Origin: JBJXFE01 sp046153875
Lineage (GTDB): Bacteria; Planctomycetota; Phycisphaerae; Phycisphaerales; UBA1924
NCBI GenBank assembly: GCA_046153875.1
Contig: JBJXFE010000009.1
Coordinates: forward strand, 62,001-126,000
Direction of reading: 5' to 3'
Length of the DNA: 64,000 bases
Shown here: in pieces, positions 25,122 through 33,050 of the stretch
Position numbering within the stretch: position 1 is the first letter of the stretch
How the letters are laid out: the number at the start of each line of letters is the position of its first letter
Translations under genes and position numbers: made by a program
The notes under the pieces: model-generated
Database searches by the model: none
Told to the model about the DNA's origin: nothing
The model's input: only the letters and a program-made list of their open reading frames with translations

Positions 25122-26027
25122 CTACCGCGCGAGTTCGGCTTCCGCCGCGATGAACCCGAAGGCGGCCCGGTTCGACCCCCCGGCGTTGAGCACGCGCTCG
25201 AACGCCACACGCGCGCCGGCCCGATCGCCCCGGATCAACCTCCACACAGCGAGCCCGTACCCCACCGTCGCATCCGCGACCGCCGTTTCGCCCGGGCCAT
25301 CGCCCGCAGTGCCCCGCACCTGGTCCTCCGTCAACTCACCCTTATAAAGCAGCAGCAACCGGTGGTACGCGTGGTTCTCGATCACGTCCATGCCCGCCCG
25401 GATCGGTTCCAGCACCCGCCCCGCACCGTCCGTGCGCCCCGCCCGCCTCAGCGACAAGTACAGCCAGTAACTCGTCGCCACCAGCATGTCGTCGTTGCCG
25501 CGTGAAAACTCCATGCACCGCGCCCACGCGTCCGCCGCCCGCGCGAAGTCTCCCTTCAGGTAGTGCGCCAGCGCCAGGTGGTACCAGATGTTCGAGTGGC
25601 TCGTGCTCCGCGGCTTGTTCTGCGCGTTCGGCGCGCCGTCCGGCTCGACCTCGTCCGGAACACCCTCGATCAGGATCGCCGCGCGATCGAGGTCCGCGAT
25701 CGCGAGATCCAGCTCGCGCACCGTGATGAACCGGTGCCCCCGATGCCGCAGCAGCCTGAAGCTGTTGGGGTGCAGCCGCAGCGCGTCGCTGTACACGCCG
25801 ATCGCCTCCGTGTACCGCCCGAGATACGCGAGCCGGCGCCCGTGCCAGATCGCCGCATCCTCGTTCCCCGGGTCCGCCTCGTGCGCCGCCTTCGCCCGCG
25901 CGAAGTTCTCCTCGAGTGTCGCCCCGCGATCGGGCGTCGCTCTCGGTTGACCCCCGGATGCACAACCGGCCGCGCCAACGCACGCCCAAGCGCTGATCGC
26001 CATCGCCGTCAACACGCACCGTTTCAT
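25122..26027 (-). CDS. TPR lipoprotein
   Basis: A 301-residue protein with a lipoprotein signal (ending VGAAGC, lipidated Cys near residue 22). It is followed by TPR-type helices such as GRRLAYLGRYTEAIGVYSDA (near residue 65) and AHYLKGDFARAADAWARCME (near residue 160). The fold suggests a protein-interaction role at the inner face of the outer membrane or in the periplasm; no partner is known. Its start codon overlaps the stop of the membrane-protein gene upstream (26024-26785) by 4 nt (ATGA), so the two are translationally coupled. Confidence 0.82.
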   Translation of the reverse strand: MKRCVLTAMAISAWACVGAAGCASGGQPRATPDRGATLEENFARAKAAHEADPGNEDAAIWHGRRLAYLGRYTEAIGVYSDALRLHPNSFRLLRHRGHRFITVRELDLAIADLDRAAILIEGVPDEVEPDGAPNAQNKPRSTSHSNIWYHLALAHYLKGDFARAADAWARCMEFSRGNDDMLVATSYWLYLSLRRAGRTDGAGRVLEPIRAGMDVIENHAYHRLLLLYKGELTEDQVRGTAGDGPGETAVADATVGYGLAVWRLIRGDRAGARVAFERVLNAGGSNRAAFGFIAAEAELAR

Positions 26028-26785
26028 CCCGGCTCCTCCGGCGTCATCGCCTCAAGGCGTCGAACTTTGTACGCGTGGGCCCGCACAAGGATGAGCGGCC
26101 CGACAATCACGACCCCCACAACGCCGACGGCGCCGAGATACAGCAGCACGCCGCCGGGCCGAATCTCCCATCGCTCCGATCCGCCCGCGGCCACACTCCC
26201 GGCGTGCGCGGTGAGTTCGGCAGGCCCATCACGCACCACGGCCTGCGACACGGCCGTGAGAATCCGCCCGATCTCGGCCGGAGCGTCGATCGCCTGCGGA
26301 GGGTGAAGCTCGTGGCCGATCGTGGACGAGTCGATGACGACGGACTTCAGGTCCGGCGGAAGCCTCGAATCACGGCCGGGGAAACTCACCCGGTTCCCGA
26401 GAATCTCACCGAGCACCCTGACGCGCACAGAGTGGTCAAACAGGGCCGGCATCGGTGGGGAACTCTTCCCGTGGCGTGGCACGAGGCCCCAGCCGCTCCA
26501 CTTCTCGCCCAGCGTCACATTGACCTTGACCGATGTGCTGCGCGCCGGCATGCCCACCGGCCTCTCGTCGAGCCAGGTTTCTTCCAGTTCGTCGGGGGGC
26601 GTAGCCGAACCGACCACGCGATACCCGTCCGGTCCGAGCGTCGCCCGAAACTCGAAACTCCGTGCCGTTGTCGACGAGACCCATTGAAACCGGAGAATGA
26701 CGAACGCGAGCACGCCGATCAGGAACGTAAGGCAGCCGATCTTCGCCGACGACGGCGGTGGAGATGGGCTGATCGCGTCGGACAC
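26024..26785 (-). CDS. Two-helix membrane protein of unknown function
   Basis: A 253-residue protein with a transmembrane helix at about residues 16-34 (GCLTFLIGVLAFVILRF), an outer domain of roughly 170 residues, and a second helix at about 215-238 (VLLYLGAVGVVGVVIVGPLI) followed by a short basic cytoplasmic tail. The layout matches the zinc-ribbon membrane proteins nearby, but there is no ribbon and no LPxRPxWxG segment. It forms a coupled pair with the TPR lipoprotein gene downstream. Upstream, after 42 nt, lies a remnant of the 3' end of prpD, so this pair may once have followed a prpD copy directly. I do not recognise the family. Confidence 0.72.
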   Translation of the reverse strand: MSDAISPSPPPSSAKIGCLTFLIGVLAFVILRFQWVSSTTARSFEFRATLGPDGYRVVGSATPPDELEETWLDERPVGMPARSTSVKVNVTLGEKWSGWGLVPRHGKSSPPMPALFDHSVRVRVLGEILGNRVSFPGRDSRLPPDLKSVVIDSSTIGHELHPPQAIDAPAEIGRILTAVSQAVVRDGPAELTAHAGSVAAGGSERWEIRPGGVLLYLGAVGVVGVVIVGPLILVRAHAYKVRRLEAMTPEEPG

Positions 26786-26827
26786 GGCAACGGAGCGTAC
26801 CGAAACGAGCGGCTTCAGGCGAGGCGG

Positions 26828-26880
26828 CTACTCAAGCGCCTCGTTCCGGAGCCCGATCGCGAACCCGTACAGATACGTCG
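26828..26880 (-). pseudogene. Remnant of a second prpD: last 14-17 codons
   Basis: The minus strand reads YLYGFAIGLRNEALE and stop, against the true prpD end DLYGFGIKFRSEAFE and stop. Over 50 nt including four bases beyond the stop, 43 match by hand count. The fragment is too short to code alone; upstream codons are not prpD-like. It parallels the prpB remnant at 20577. Confidence 0.78.
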
Positions 26881-27068
26881 GCACGACCGCGGCAACCAGA
26901 GTCTCCATGAACGCCGGACGATCACCGCGGTGAGCGCCGGAGCGGTACACAGATTCCTCCCAGACCCGGCGTCTTGAACGGGCCATAACCGCGCCCGGCG
27001 CTCCGGACCTTGCGACGCCCCGCGCCTCATCCGATACTCCCGAGCGCGCCAACGACCAGGAGTGTTAC

Positions 27069-29288
27069 GTGCCCGGACGACGAATCGCCGCAGCGCTGAT
27101 CCTCGCCTCCACGCCCGCCCTGGGGGGGGCGGGCCCCCCGACGACCTGGAAGTCCGTCGGCATCGGCGGCGGCGGCGCCTTCTTTGCAATCTCCTTCAGC
27201 CCCCACAACCAGTTGGAGATCTTCGTCTCCAGCGACATGTCCGACCAGTTCCGCACCGTCGACCTCTGCAAGACCTGGAGGATGACGCCCTTCGGCATCC
27301 TCCAGTCCGGCCGCGACGCGCCGAAGGTCCAGTTCACGAGCAACCCCGACATCCTCTACACCATCAACTTCGACAACGAAGTCCGCACTCCCGTGAAGAG
27401 CACCGACCGCAGCCTCCACTGGGCGCCCCTGCCCGGCGATCCCACGGGCGCGGAGGCGTACTCCATCACCGCGGACTGGGGTTACCCCGACCGCGTGTGG
27501 GTCTCCGACTACACCGCCCTGTACCACTCCGCCAACGGCGGGCAGACCTTCGCGCCGCGATATGTGACCGGCAACGCCAACGGCCTGCTCGTCGCCGGCG
27601 CGTACTTCAGCGGCGCGTTCGTGGCGATCGGCACCAGCGACGGCCTGCTCATCTCGACCAACGGCGGCCAGACGCTCGCGCCCGCCGCGCTCACGGGCAT
27701 TCCCGCCGGCGAGCGCATCGTCAGCTTTGCAGGCGGCAAGAGCGGCTCCACCACCCGCTTCTTCTGCGTCACCCTCGACACCGACGTCTATCCCGGTATC
27801 CAGGGAGATAGCTTCGACCAGTACCGGGGCGTCTACACGCTCCAATGGGGACAGAACCAGTGGCAGAAGGTGGTCTCCGGGATCCTGCCCGGCCAGTACC
27901 CCTTCCACGTCGCCATGGCCCGCAACAACCCATCTGTCGCCTACCTCGCCGGCGGGAGCGACGCGGGCGAGCCGCTCATCCTCAAGACCGCGAACGCGGG
28001 CGTCTCCTGGTCGCGCGTCTTCAAGACCGCGGGCAACCAGAACATCGCCACGGGCTGGAGCGGCTCGGGCGGCGACCGCGGATGGGGCTACGGCGAGTTC
28101 GCCTTTGGCCTCGCGGTGCACCCGACAAACGCCCTGCTCGCCGCGTTCACCGACCTCGGGTTCGTGCACCTGACCACCAACGGCGGCGCCGTCTGGCGTC
28201 AGGGCTACCTCAACAACTCGCACCAGAACCCCGTCGGCCTCCCCACGCCCAAAGGCAAGAGTTACGCCGGCAACGGCCTCGAGGACACTTCCTCGACGTA
28301 CGCCCATTGGTTCGACGCGAACACGATGTGGGTCGGCTACGGCGACATCCGTGGGATCCGCTCCACGAACGCGGGCTTCAGTTGGAACTTCGGCTACACC
28401 GGGCAGGACTTCAACTCGTCGTACCAGATCGCGCGCCACCCGACCACGGGTGTCGCGTACATGGCCGCCTCATCCGTCCACGATCTCTACCAGAGCACCT
28501 ACCTTACCGACGCCCGGATCGACGGCGGAACCGGACAGGTCCTTTCCTCATCCGACAAGGGCGCGACCTGGCATCCGGTGGGGAACCTCGCCCGCCCCGT
28601 CATCGGCGTGGCGATCGACAAGCCGAACCCGGCGACCATCTTCGCGAGCGTCATCCACAGCACCACCGGCGGCATCTACCGATGCTCGAACCCCACCGCC
28701 GGCGCCGCCGCGACATGGACGCGCCTGAACCCGCCCCCGCGGACCGAGGGCCACCCGTTCAACATCATCGTGCTCAACGACGGCTCGCTCGTCTGCACCT
28801 ACTCGGGCCGGCGCGCGGGCTCGCCCCTCAACTTCACCCCCAGCAGCGGCGTCTTCCTCTCGACCAACAAGGGGCAGTCGTGGATCGACCGCTCCCACCC
28901 CAACATGCTCTACTGGACCAAGGACCTGTGCATCGATCCGCACGACCCCACGCAGAGCACGTGGTACGCCGCGGTCTTCAGCGGATGGGGCGGCGCGGCC
29001 AACGACAAGGGCGGACTCTACCGCACCTTCAACCGCGGCCAGTCCTGGACCAGAATCCTCAACAAATCCCACGTCGTCTCGTGCACCGTGGACCCGGCCG
29101 CGCCCAACAACATCTACGCCACCACCGAACAGGACGGGCTCTGGTTCACCTCCACCGGCGCGGCCTTCCACCCGCTCGGCGCGTTCCCGTTCCGCCAGCC
29201 CGAGCGCGTCTTCTTCAACCCCTTCAAGGCCGGCGAGATCTGGGTGACCACCTTCGGCGGTGGCACGTGGAAGGGCCAGAAGAGCTAA
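27069..29288 (+). CDS. Secreted BNR/Asp-box repeat beta-propeller protein
   Basis: A 739-residue exported protein starting at GTG (27069) with signal peptide (AAALILASTPALGG). The body carries many Asp-box type turns: HSANGGQTF, STNGGQTL, KTANAGVSW, TTNGGAVW, STNAGFSW, SSDKGATW, STNKGQSW, TFNRGQSW. Spacing fits one or two seven-bladed propellers as in sialidases, xyloglucanases (GH74) and Vps10/sortilin-like proteins. No convincing catalytic residues were found, so enzymatic activity is not claimed. It is the only plus-strand gene between prpD and the 26-kb pair, and is flanked by the real prpD 3' end on one side and the prpD remnant on the other. Confidence 0.85.
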   Translation: MPGRRIAAALILASTPALGGAGPPTTWKSVGIGGGGAFFAISFSPHNQLEIFVSSDMSDQFRTVDLCKTWRMTPFGILQSGRDAPKVQFTSNPDILYTINFDNEVRTPVKSTDRSLHWAPLPGDPTGAEAYSITADWGYPDRVWVSDYTALYHSANGGQTFAPRYVTGNANGLLVAGAYFSGAFVAIGTSDGLLISTNGGQTLAPAALTGIPAGERIVSFAGGKSGSTTRFFCVTLDTDVYPGIQGDSFDQYRGVYTLQWGQNQWQKVVSGILPGQYPFHVAMARNNPSVAYLAGGSDAGEPLILKTANAGVSWSRVFKTAGNQNIATGWSGSGGDRGWGYGEFAFGLAVHPTNALLAAFTDLGFVHLTTNGGAVWRQGYLNNSHQNPVGLPTPKGKSYAGNGLEDTSSTYAHWFDANTMWVGYGDIRGIRSTNAGFSWNFGYTGQDFNSSYQIARHPTTGVAYMAASSVHDLYQSTYLTDARIDGGTGQVLSSSDKGATWHPVGNLARPVIGVAIDKPNPATIFASVIHSTTGGIYRCSNPTAGAAATWTRLNPPPRTEGHPFNIIVLNDGSLVCTYSGRRAGSPLNFTPSSGVFLSTNKGQSWIDRSHPNMLYWTKDLCIDPHDPTQSTWYAAVFSGWGGAANDKGGLYRTFNRGQSWTRILNKSHVVSCTVDPAAPNNIYATTEQDGLWFTSTGAAFHPLGAFPFRQPERVFFNPFKAGEIWVTTFGGGTWKGQKS

Positions 29289-29307
29289 CCCCGCCCGAAC
29301 CCCGCGG

Positions 29308-30981
29308 CTACTCGAACGCCTCGCTCCGGAACTTGATCCCGAACCCGTACAGGTCCGCCAGCTCCCGCGCCGACTTGATCTCCAGCCGCGACAGCCGCCG
29401 GATCAGCCCCTTCGGGTCGTCGCTCGCCAGCTCGCCGAGCTTCTCCCACTTGTGCGCCAGGATGCCCTTGAGGTCCGCCGTGGTGTTCCGCGCGTGCCCC
29501 GCGGGGTACATCACCAGCCCGCTGTCGTGCGCGCCGCCCTCGTCGTCGGTGATGACCATCGACGTCGGGATGCCGTCCGGGTACTTCGCGTCATAGTCCG
29601 GCCCGCCGTGCTCGAACGACATCTTCTCCATCAGCGCCCGGGTCACGGGATGCACGATCGCCGCCTTGTCGAAGTCGTGCGGCAGGAGCATCAGCTCCTT
29701 CCAGCCGAGCGGGTGGCGCAGCTTCCGCTCCGCGTTCAATTGATGCAGCTCCAGCGCCCTGCGGAGCATCGTGCACACCAGGTACAGCATCGAGTGGTCC
29801 GCCGACTGCCGCGTATGCGGGTCGCGCTTGTGCGGATCGCCGATGATCCCGAACGCCGGCTCGTACGCCTTGACCACGATCGACGCGATCGCGTCCCCGC
29901 TCTGGTCCTCGAGGATCGCGGGGCTCCGCGTCACCAGGTCGATGAGCCCCTGAAGCGCCCCCGCCGACTGGTGCTCGTACAGCCCGAGCTTGAAGTGCAT
30001 CCCCATCACCGTGAAGTCCCGCCCCGCGCGGCTCAGCACCAGATCGAACGGCGACCGCTTGCCGCGCTTCACCTCCGCGGCCCGCGCCGCGTCCTTCTTC
30101 TCCAGCGCCTTCCCCTCAAAGAGGCAGAAGATCGCCTCCGGGTTCCGGAAGATGTCCCTGGGCCCGATGAACCCCGCCATCGCCCGCTTCATGCACAGCA
30201 CCGCGAACTCCGTGCTGACCGCCGCGGACGCACCCTTGCTGTCGCTCAGCTGGTGCCCGTGCCGGATCGCCCGGAACGGGATCGCGTGCGCCACCACCAT
30301 CCCGATCGCCGACTCGATCTCTTCGGCCGTCGCCCCCGTCATCGCCCCGAACACCGCCGCCGACGCCACCGCCCCGTGCACCACGTGGTCAACTTTGTAC
30401 GTCTTGAGGCTGAACACCTCCGCCAGCCGCCCCCGGATCTCATCCAACAACACCATCCCCCGCAGCGCGAACTTCCCATCCCGCCCCATCAGCTGCGCCG
30501 CCGCCGTCGCCACCCCATAGAAGTCGTTGTGGCCAAACTCCCCTTTCTGATGCTCAAGACCGCGTGCGGCGTCAAAACCAAAGTTGGTTCCGTTGGAATC
30601 CCATTCGCGGACAGCCGCGGTGTTGGCTCCGATTGCCTTCTCGATGAAGACGTCGACTCGGGAGCCGAAGACGGGGACGCCGCCGCGGACGGCGCGGTGA
30701 CGGCCCGAGCCGAGGACGCCGCCGGCGGTGCCGAAGCCTTCGGGCGGGACGCGGTACTGCATCGCCTCGCGGCGGAGGATGGTTGGAGCGTTGGTGCCCA
30801 GGGCGAGAGCGGAGACGCCGCAGAGCACGGCGTCGGTGTGGAACATGTTGGTGCGTTCGACCACGGCCTCGTCGGGCTCACCCAGCTTGCCCGGCTCGTC
30901 GGACATGAAGTCGACCGCGAACCGCCCGATGCCCAGGGCCTGGTTCGTGTCAGCGGGAAGGACGACTTCAGTTTTGGCCAT
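29308..30981 (-). CDS. prpD: MmgE/PrpD family protein, probable 2-methylcitrate dehydratase
   Basis: A 557-residue cytoplasmic protein of the MmgE/PrpD family, which dehydrates 2-methylcitrate to 2-methyl-cis-aconitate. Family segments are visible: GHNDFYGVATAAAQLMG (near residue 155), DHVVHGAVASAAVFGAMTGA (near 205), IRHGHQLSDSKGASAAVSTE (near 245) and the C-terminal half with KAYEPAFGIIGDPHKRDP (near 370). It is longer than typical PrpD (about 480 residues). The assignment is strengthened by prpB and prpC on the same strand. Around 30.52-30.62 kb the codon style changes from C-ending (N-terminal third) to G-ending. Its 3' end is duplicated as a remnant at 26828. Confidence 0.88.
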   Translation of the reverse strand: MAKTEVVLPADTNQALGIGRFAVDFMSDEPGKLGEPDEAVVERTNMFHTDAVLCGVSALALGTNAPTILRREAMQYRVPPEGFGTAGGVLGSGRHRAVRGGVPVFGSRVDVFIEKAIGANTAAVREWDSNGTNFGFDAARGLEHQKGEFGHNDFYGVATAAAQLMGRDGKFALRGMVLLDEIRGRLAEVFSLKTYKVDHVVHGAVASAAVFGAMTGATAEEIESAIGMVVAHAIPFRAIRHGHQLSDSKGASAAVSTEFAVLCMKRAMAGFIGPRDIFRNPEAIFCLFEGKALEKKDAARAAEVKRGKRSPFDLVLSRAGRDFTVMGMHFKLGLYEHQSAGALQGLIDLVTRSPAILEDQSGDAIASIVVKAYEPAFGIIGDPHKRDPHTRQSADHSMLYLVCTMLRRALELHQLNAERKLRHPLGWKELMLLPHDFDKAAIVHPVTRALMEKMSFEHGGPDYDAKYPDGIPTSMVITDDEGGAHDSGLVMYPAGHARNTTADLKGILAHKWEKLGELASDDPKGLIRRLSRLEIKSARELADLYGFGIKFRSEAFE

Positions 30982-31071
30982 GGCGCGCTCCGTCGGATGG
31001 GCAGACGTGAAAGGGGGAAAGGGTAGCGCGGCCGCCGTCCGGCGCGCGAAACCGCGCGAGGGACCGTCCGG

Positions 31072-32196
31072 TCACCGGGGAGCTGTTTCCCGCACCAGCC
31101 AGTCGGCGAGTCGCGCGACGACGGTGGGATCGATGGGCCCGATCAGGCCGTCGCGTTCCGGGCCGATCTGGTGGCCGCGGTCGGGGATGTACCACACGTC
31201 GATCGCGCGTGTGGGCGGCCGCTGGAACTGACGCTCCAGCCAGGGCCCGTGATAAGCCATCGCGTCGAGCCCGCCGAACACCGCGAGCACGGGCATCGTC
31301 GTCCGGCCGAGAACCGCGACCGGCCACGGGCCACCGCCGATGGTGGGCTTCGTCGAGATGACCGAATCGTCGCCCGCGGTGAGCCGTGCGATGGCTCGGG
31401 CCGACGCGACCTCCCAGCCGCGCAGCACACCATCGTGATCGCGATCGATGAGGCCGAACTCGGGGGGGAGCGCCGCGTTGACCGGTGTCGCGGCACGCCA
31501 TGCATCAAACTCTGTGCGTGTCACGGTCCCGCCCGTGTCGGCGTCCAGTCCGCCGAACTCCTTGAAAGCCTCCGCCGCCAGCCGCCGAGGCGGGTCGCTG
31601 GTCGTGCTCAGGTACGCGCCGGCGAGGAACACCATCGCGACCACGCCGTCGTCGGCAACCTGGCACGCCCGCGTTGCGCCCAGGCTGTGGCCGAGCAGCG
31701 CGATGCGCTTCTCGTCCACCTCCGGCTGCTCGCGCAGAGCGGCGAGCGCCGCGTGCGTCAACGCCACGCTTTCGGGAAACGGAATCCCCGCCGCCATCGC
31801 AGAATTCGCCGCAGCGGGCGCGTCGTCCGCGGGGATCGAGCTCCACTGCATCACCACGAACCCGCGCCCGACGAGCGCCGCCGCGATCGTTTCGCCGTCG
31901 CGCGTCGGGCGGCCGTCCAAGGTGACTCGAGTTGAGTTGCCTTGGATCGTGTACTCGCCGGGGGCGGTCCAGTGCTCATCCCACGCCGCGCCGCCGCCGA
32001 TCAGCAGCACGCTGACGCCGCGTCGGTCCGCGGGCGCGGGGATCGACAGCAGCGCCCGGTGCTCACGCCCGCCCGCGGATTTGAACGTGAACTCACGTGA
32101 CGCGGCTCCTGCTACGGGCTGGGGCGCGGGCTCGGGCGCGCCGAGGGCGGTCCAGCCCACGAGAACACCCGTCCAGAGACAACCCGCGGCGAACAT
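31072..32196 (-). CDS. Secreted alpha/beta hydrolase with inserted EF-hand pair
   Basis: A 374-residue exported hydrolase of the dienelactone-hydrolase/acyl-esterase type. The signal region ends near residue 20. The nucleophile elbow is GHSLGAT (near residue 170), the acid is likely the Asp in AVFGGLDAM (near 318), and the His is in PDRGHQIGP (near 345). Between nucleophile and acid there is an insertion with two calcium-binding EF-hand loops: LDADTGGTVTRTEFD (near 215) and IDRDHDGVLRGWE (near 245). Such an EF-hand lid is unusual and suggests calcium-dependent stability or gating. Substrate unknown. The CPBP-family gene lies upstream on the same strand. Confidence 0.86.
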   Translation of the reverse strand: MFAAGCLWTGVLVGWTALGAPEPAPQPVAGAASREFTFKSAGGREHRALLSIPAPADRRGVSVLLIGGGAAWDEHWTAPGEYTIQGNSTRVTLDGRPTRDGETIAAALVGRGFVVMQWSSIPADDAPAAANSAMAAGIPFPESVALTHAALAALREQPEVDEKRIALLGHSLGATRACQVADDGVVAMVFLAGAYLSTTSDPPRRLAAEAFKEFGGLDADTGGTVTRTEFDAWRAATPVNAALPPEFGLIDRDHDGVLRGWEVASARAIARLTAGDDSVISTKPTIGGGPWPVAVLGRTTMPVLAVFGGLDAMAYHGPWLERQFQRPPTRAIDVWYIPDRGHQIGPERDGLIGPIDPTVVARLADWLVRETAPR

Positions 32197-32237
32197 TGCT
32201 TGATCCTACCGCCGACCCGCGCGGCGGCGGCGGAATC

Positions 32238-32984
32238 TCAACGCACCCCGAGCGCGACCGCCCCGAGGAAGAAGTGCGTCCCCAGGCCGATGGTGAAGAT
32301 CAGGCAGCCCCACACGGTGTGCTCGAGCCAGACCGCCGCGAGCGACTTCGACCGATCGTACCGCCAGGCGAACAGCACGCCGCCGATCAGCGTCAGGCCG
32401 ATCGCAAGCCAGCTCTGGAACATGACGTGCCCGAAGCAGAACGCGGCTCCGCTGGCCGCGATCATGGTCCATCGCCCCGGGAAGACCGCGCGGTAGCGGT
32501 GCATCAGGAACGCGCGGTAGATGACCTGCTGCGGGTAGACGCTGAACAGCGGGTACCCGATCATGATCGCCGCCCACAGCCCCGGCTTGTTCCGCGGCAG
32601 CCAGAACAGCCGCTCGGGGTCGAAGTACGCGACGCCCGCGAGCATCGACACCATCCCGATCAGGCCGAACACCGCGATCATTTTCCACTGGCCGCCGATC
32701 GCGCGGATGTTCAGCAGTTGCCGGCGATCGAACGTCCCGTCGCGCCAGAGCACGACCGCGCACGCCACCCCGCCGATCACCAGCGCGGGGACCAGCACCC
32801 GCGTCGTCGGCCACAGGAAGTACGTCATCGGGAGCAACCCGAACAGCCCCACGAACTCGGCGAGGCGACGCCAGAACGTGTCGGACTGGGCGGAGGTTGC
32901 CGCGGACTCCGGGAGTACCGAAGCCGCCTGAGCAGGTGGAAAGGTGAGCAGGTGAGCGGGTGACGGCACGGTCTGTGAACTCAA
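32238..32984 (-). CDS. CPBP-family membrane protein with altered active-site motif
   Basis: A 248-residue polytopic membrane protein of the CPBP (CAAX-processing/bacteriocin-immunity) family, with about six helices. Family motifs are at YPQQVIYRAFLMHRY (motif 1), CFGHVMFQSW (motif 2, His) and WLEHTVWG (motif 3, His). Motif 1 normally reads (E/Q)ExxxR; here both Glu positions are Gln (QQVIYR), so the catalytic glutamate is missing and protease activity is doubtful. The frame starts at TTG (32984) and its first 20 codons (SSQTVPSPAHLLTF...) are made of the repeat fossil at 32931-33039. The true start could instead be an internal GTG (32969). The next ATG would remove the first helix. Confidence 0.8.
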   Translation of the reverse strand: MSSQTVPSPAHLLTFPPAQAASVLPESAATSAQSDTFWRRLAEFVGLFGLLPMTYFLWPTTRVLVPALVIGGVACAVVLWRDGTFDRRQLLNIRAIGGQWKMIAVFGLIGMVSMLAGVAYFDPERLFWLPRNKPGLWAAIMIGYPLFSVYPQQVIYRAFLMHRYRAVFPGRWTMIAASGAAFCFGHVMFQSWLAIGLTLIGGVLFAWRYDRSKSLAAVWLEHTVWGCLIFTIGLGTHFFLGAVALGVR

Positions 32985-33039
32985 GGCGATCCCCTGTTTC
33001 CGCTCACCTCTTCACCTCGTCACCTGCTCACCTCTTCAC
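32931..33039 (+). mobile_element. Shrunken copy of the four-helix-bundle cassette
   Basis: The left arm (32931-32964, AGGTGAGCAGGTGAGC words) and right arm (33002-33039, CTCACCTCTTCACC words) face each other. Between them the plus strand reads CACGGTCTGTGAAC and then GCGATCCCCTG. These align in order with the end of the four-helix-bundle gene and its downstream flank in the intact cassette (CGCGGTCCGTGAAC and GCGATCACCTG). The match covers the last codons and the TGA stop. The copy therefore keeps both arms and the 3' tip of the gene but lacks the rest, as expected for an internally deleted derivative. It lies between two minus-strand genes, in the opposite orientation to them. Confidence 0.7.
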
Positions 33040-33050
33040 GACACCCGCTG

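Noticed and set aside
27069..29288. GH74 xyloglucanase or sialidase assignment for the BNR protein
   Set aside because: Asp-boxes are clear, but the catalytic Asp pair of GH74 and the Arg triad of sialidases could not be located, so only the fold is named.
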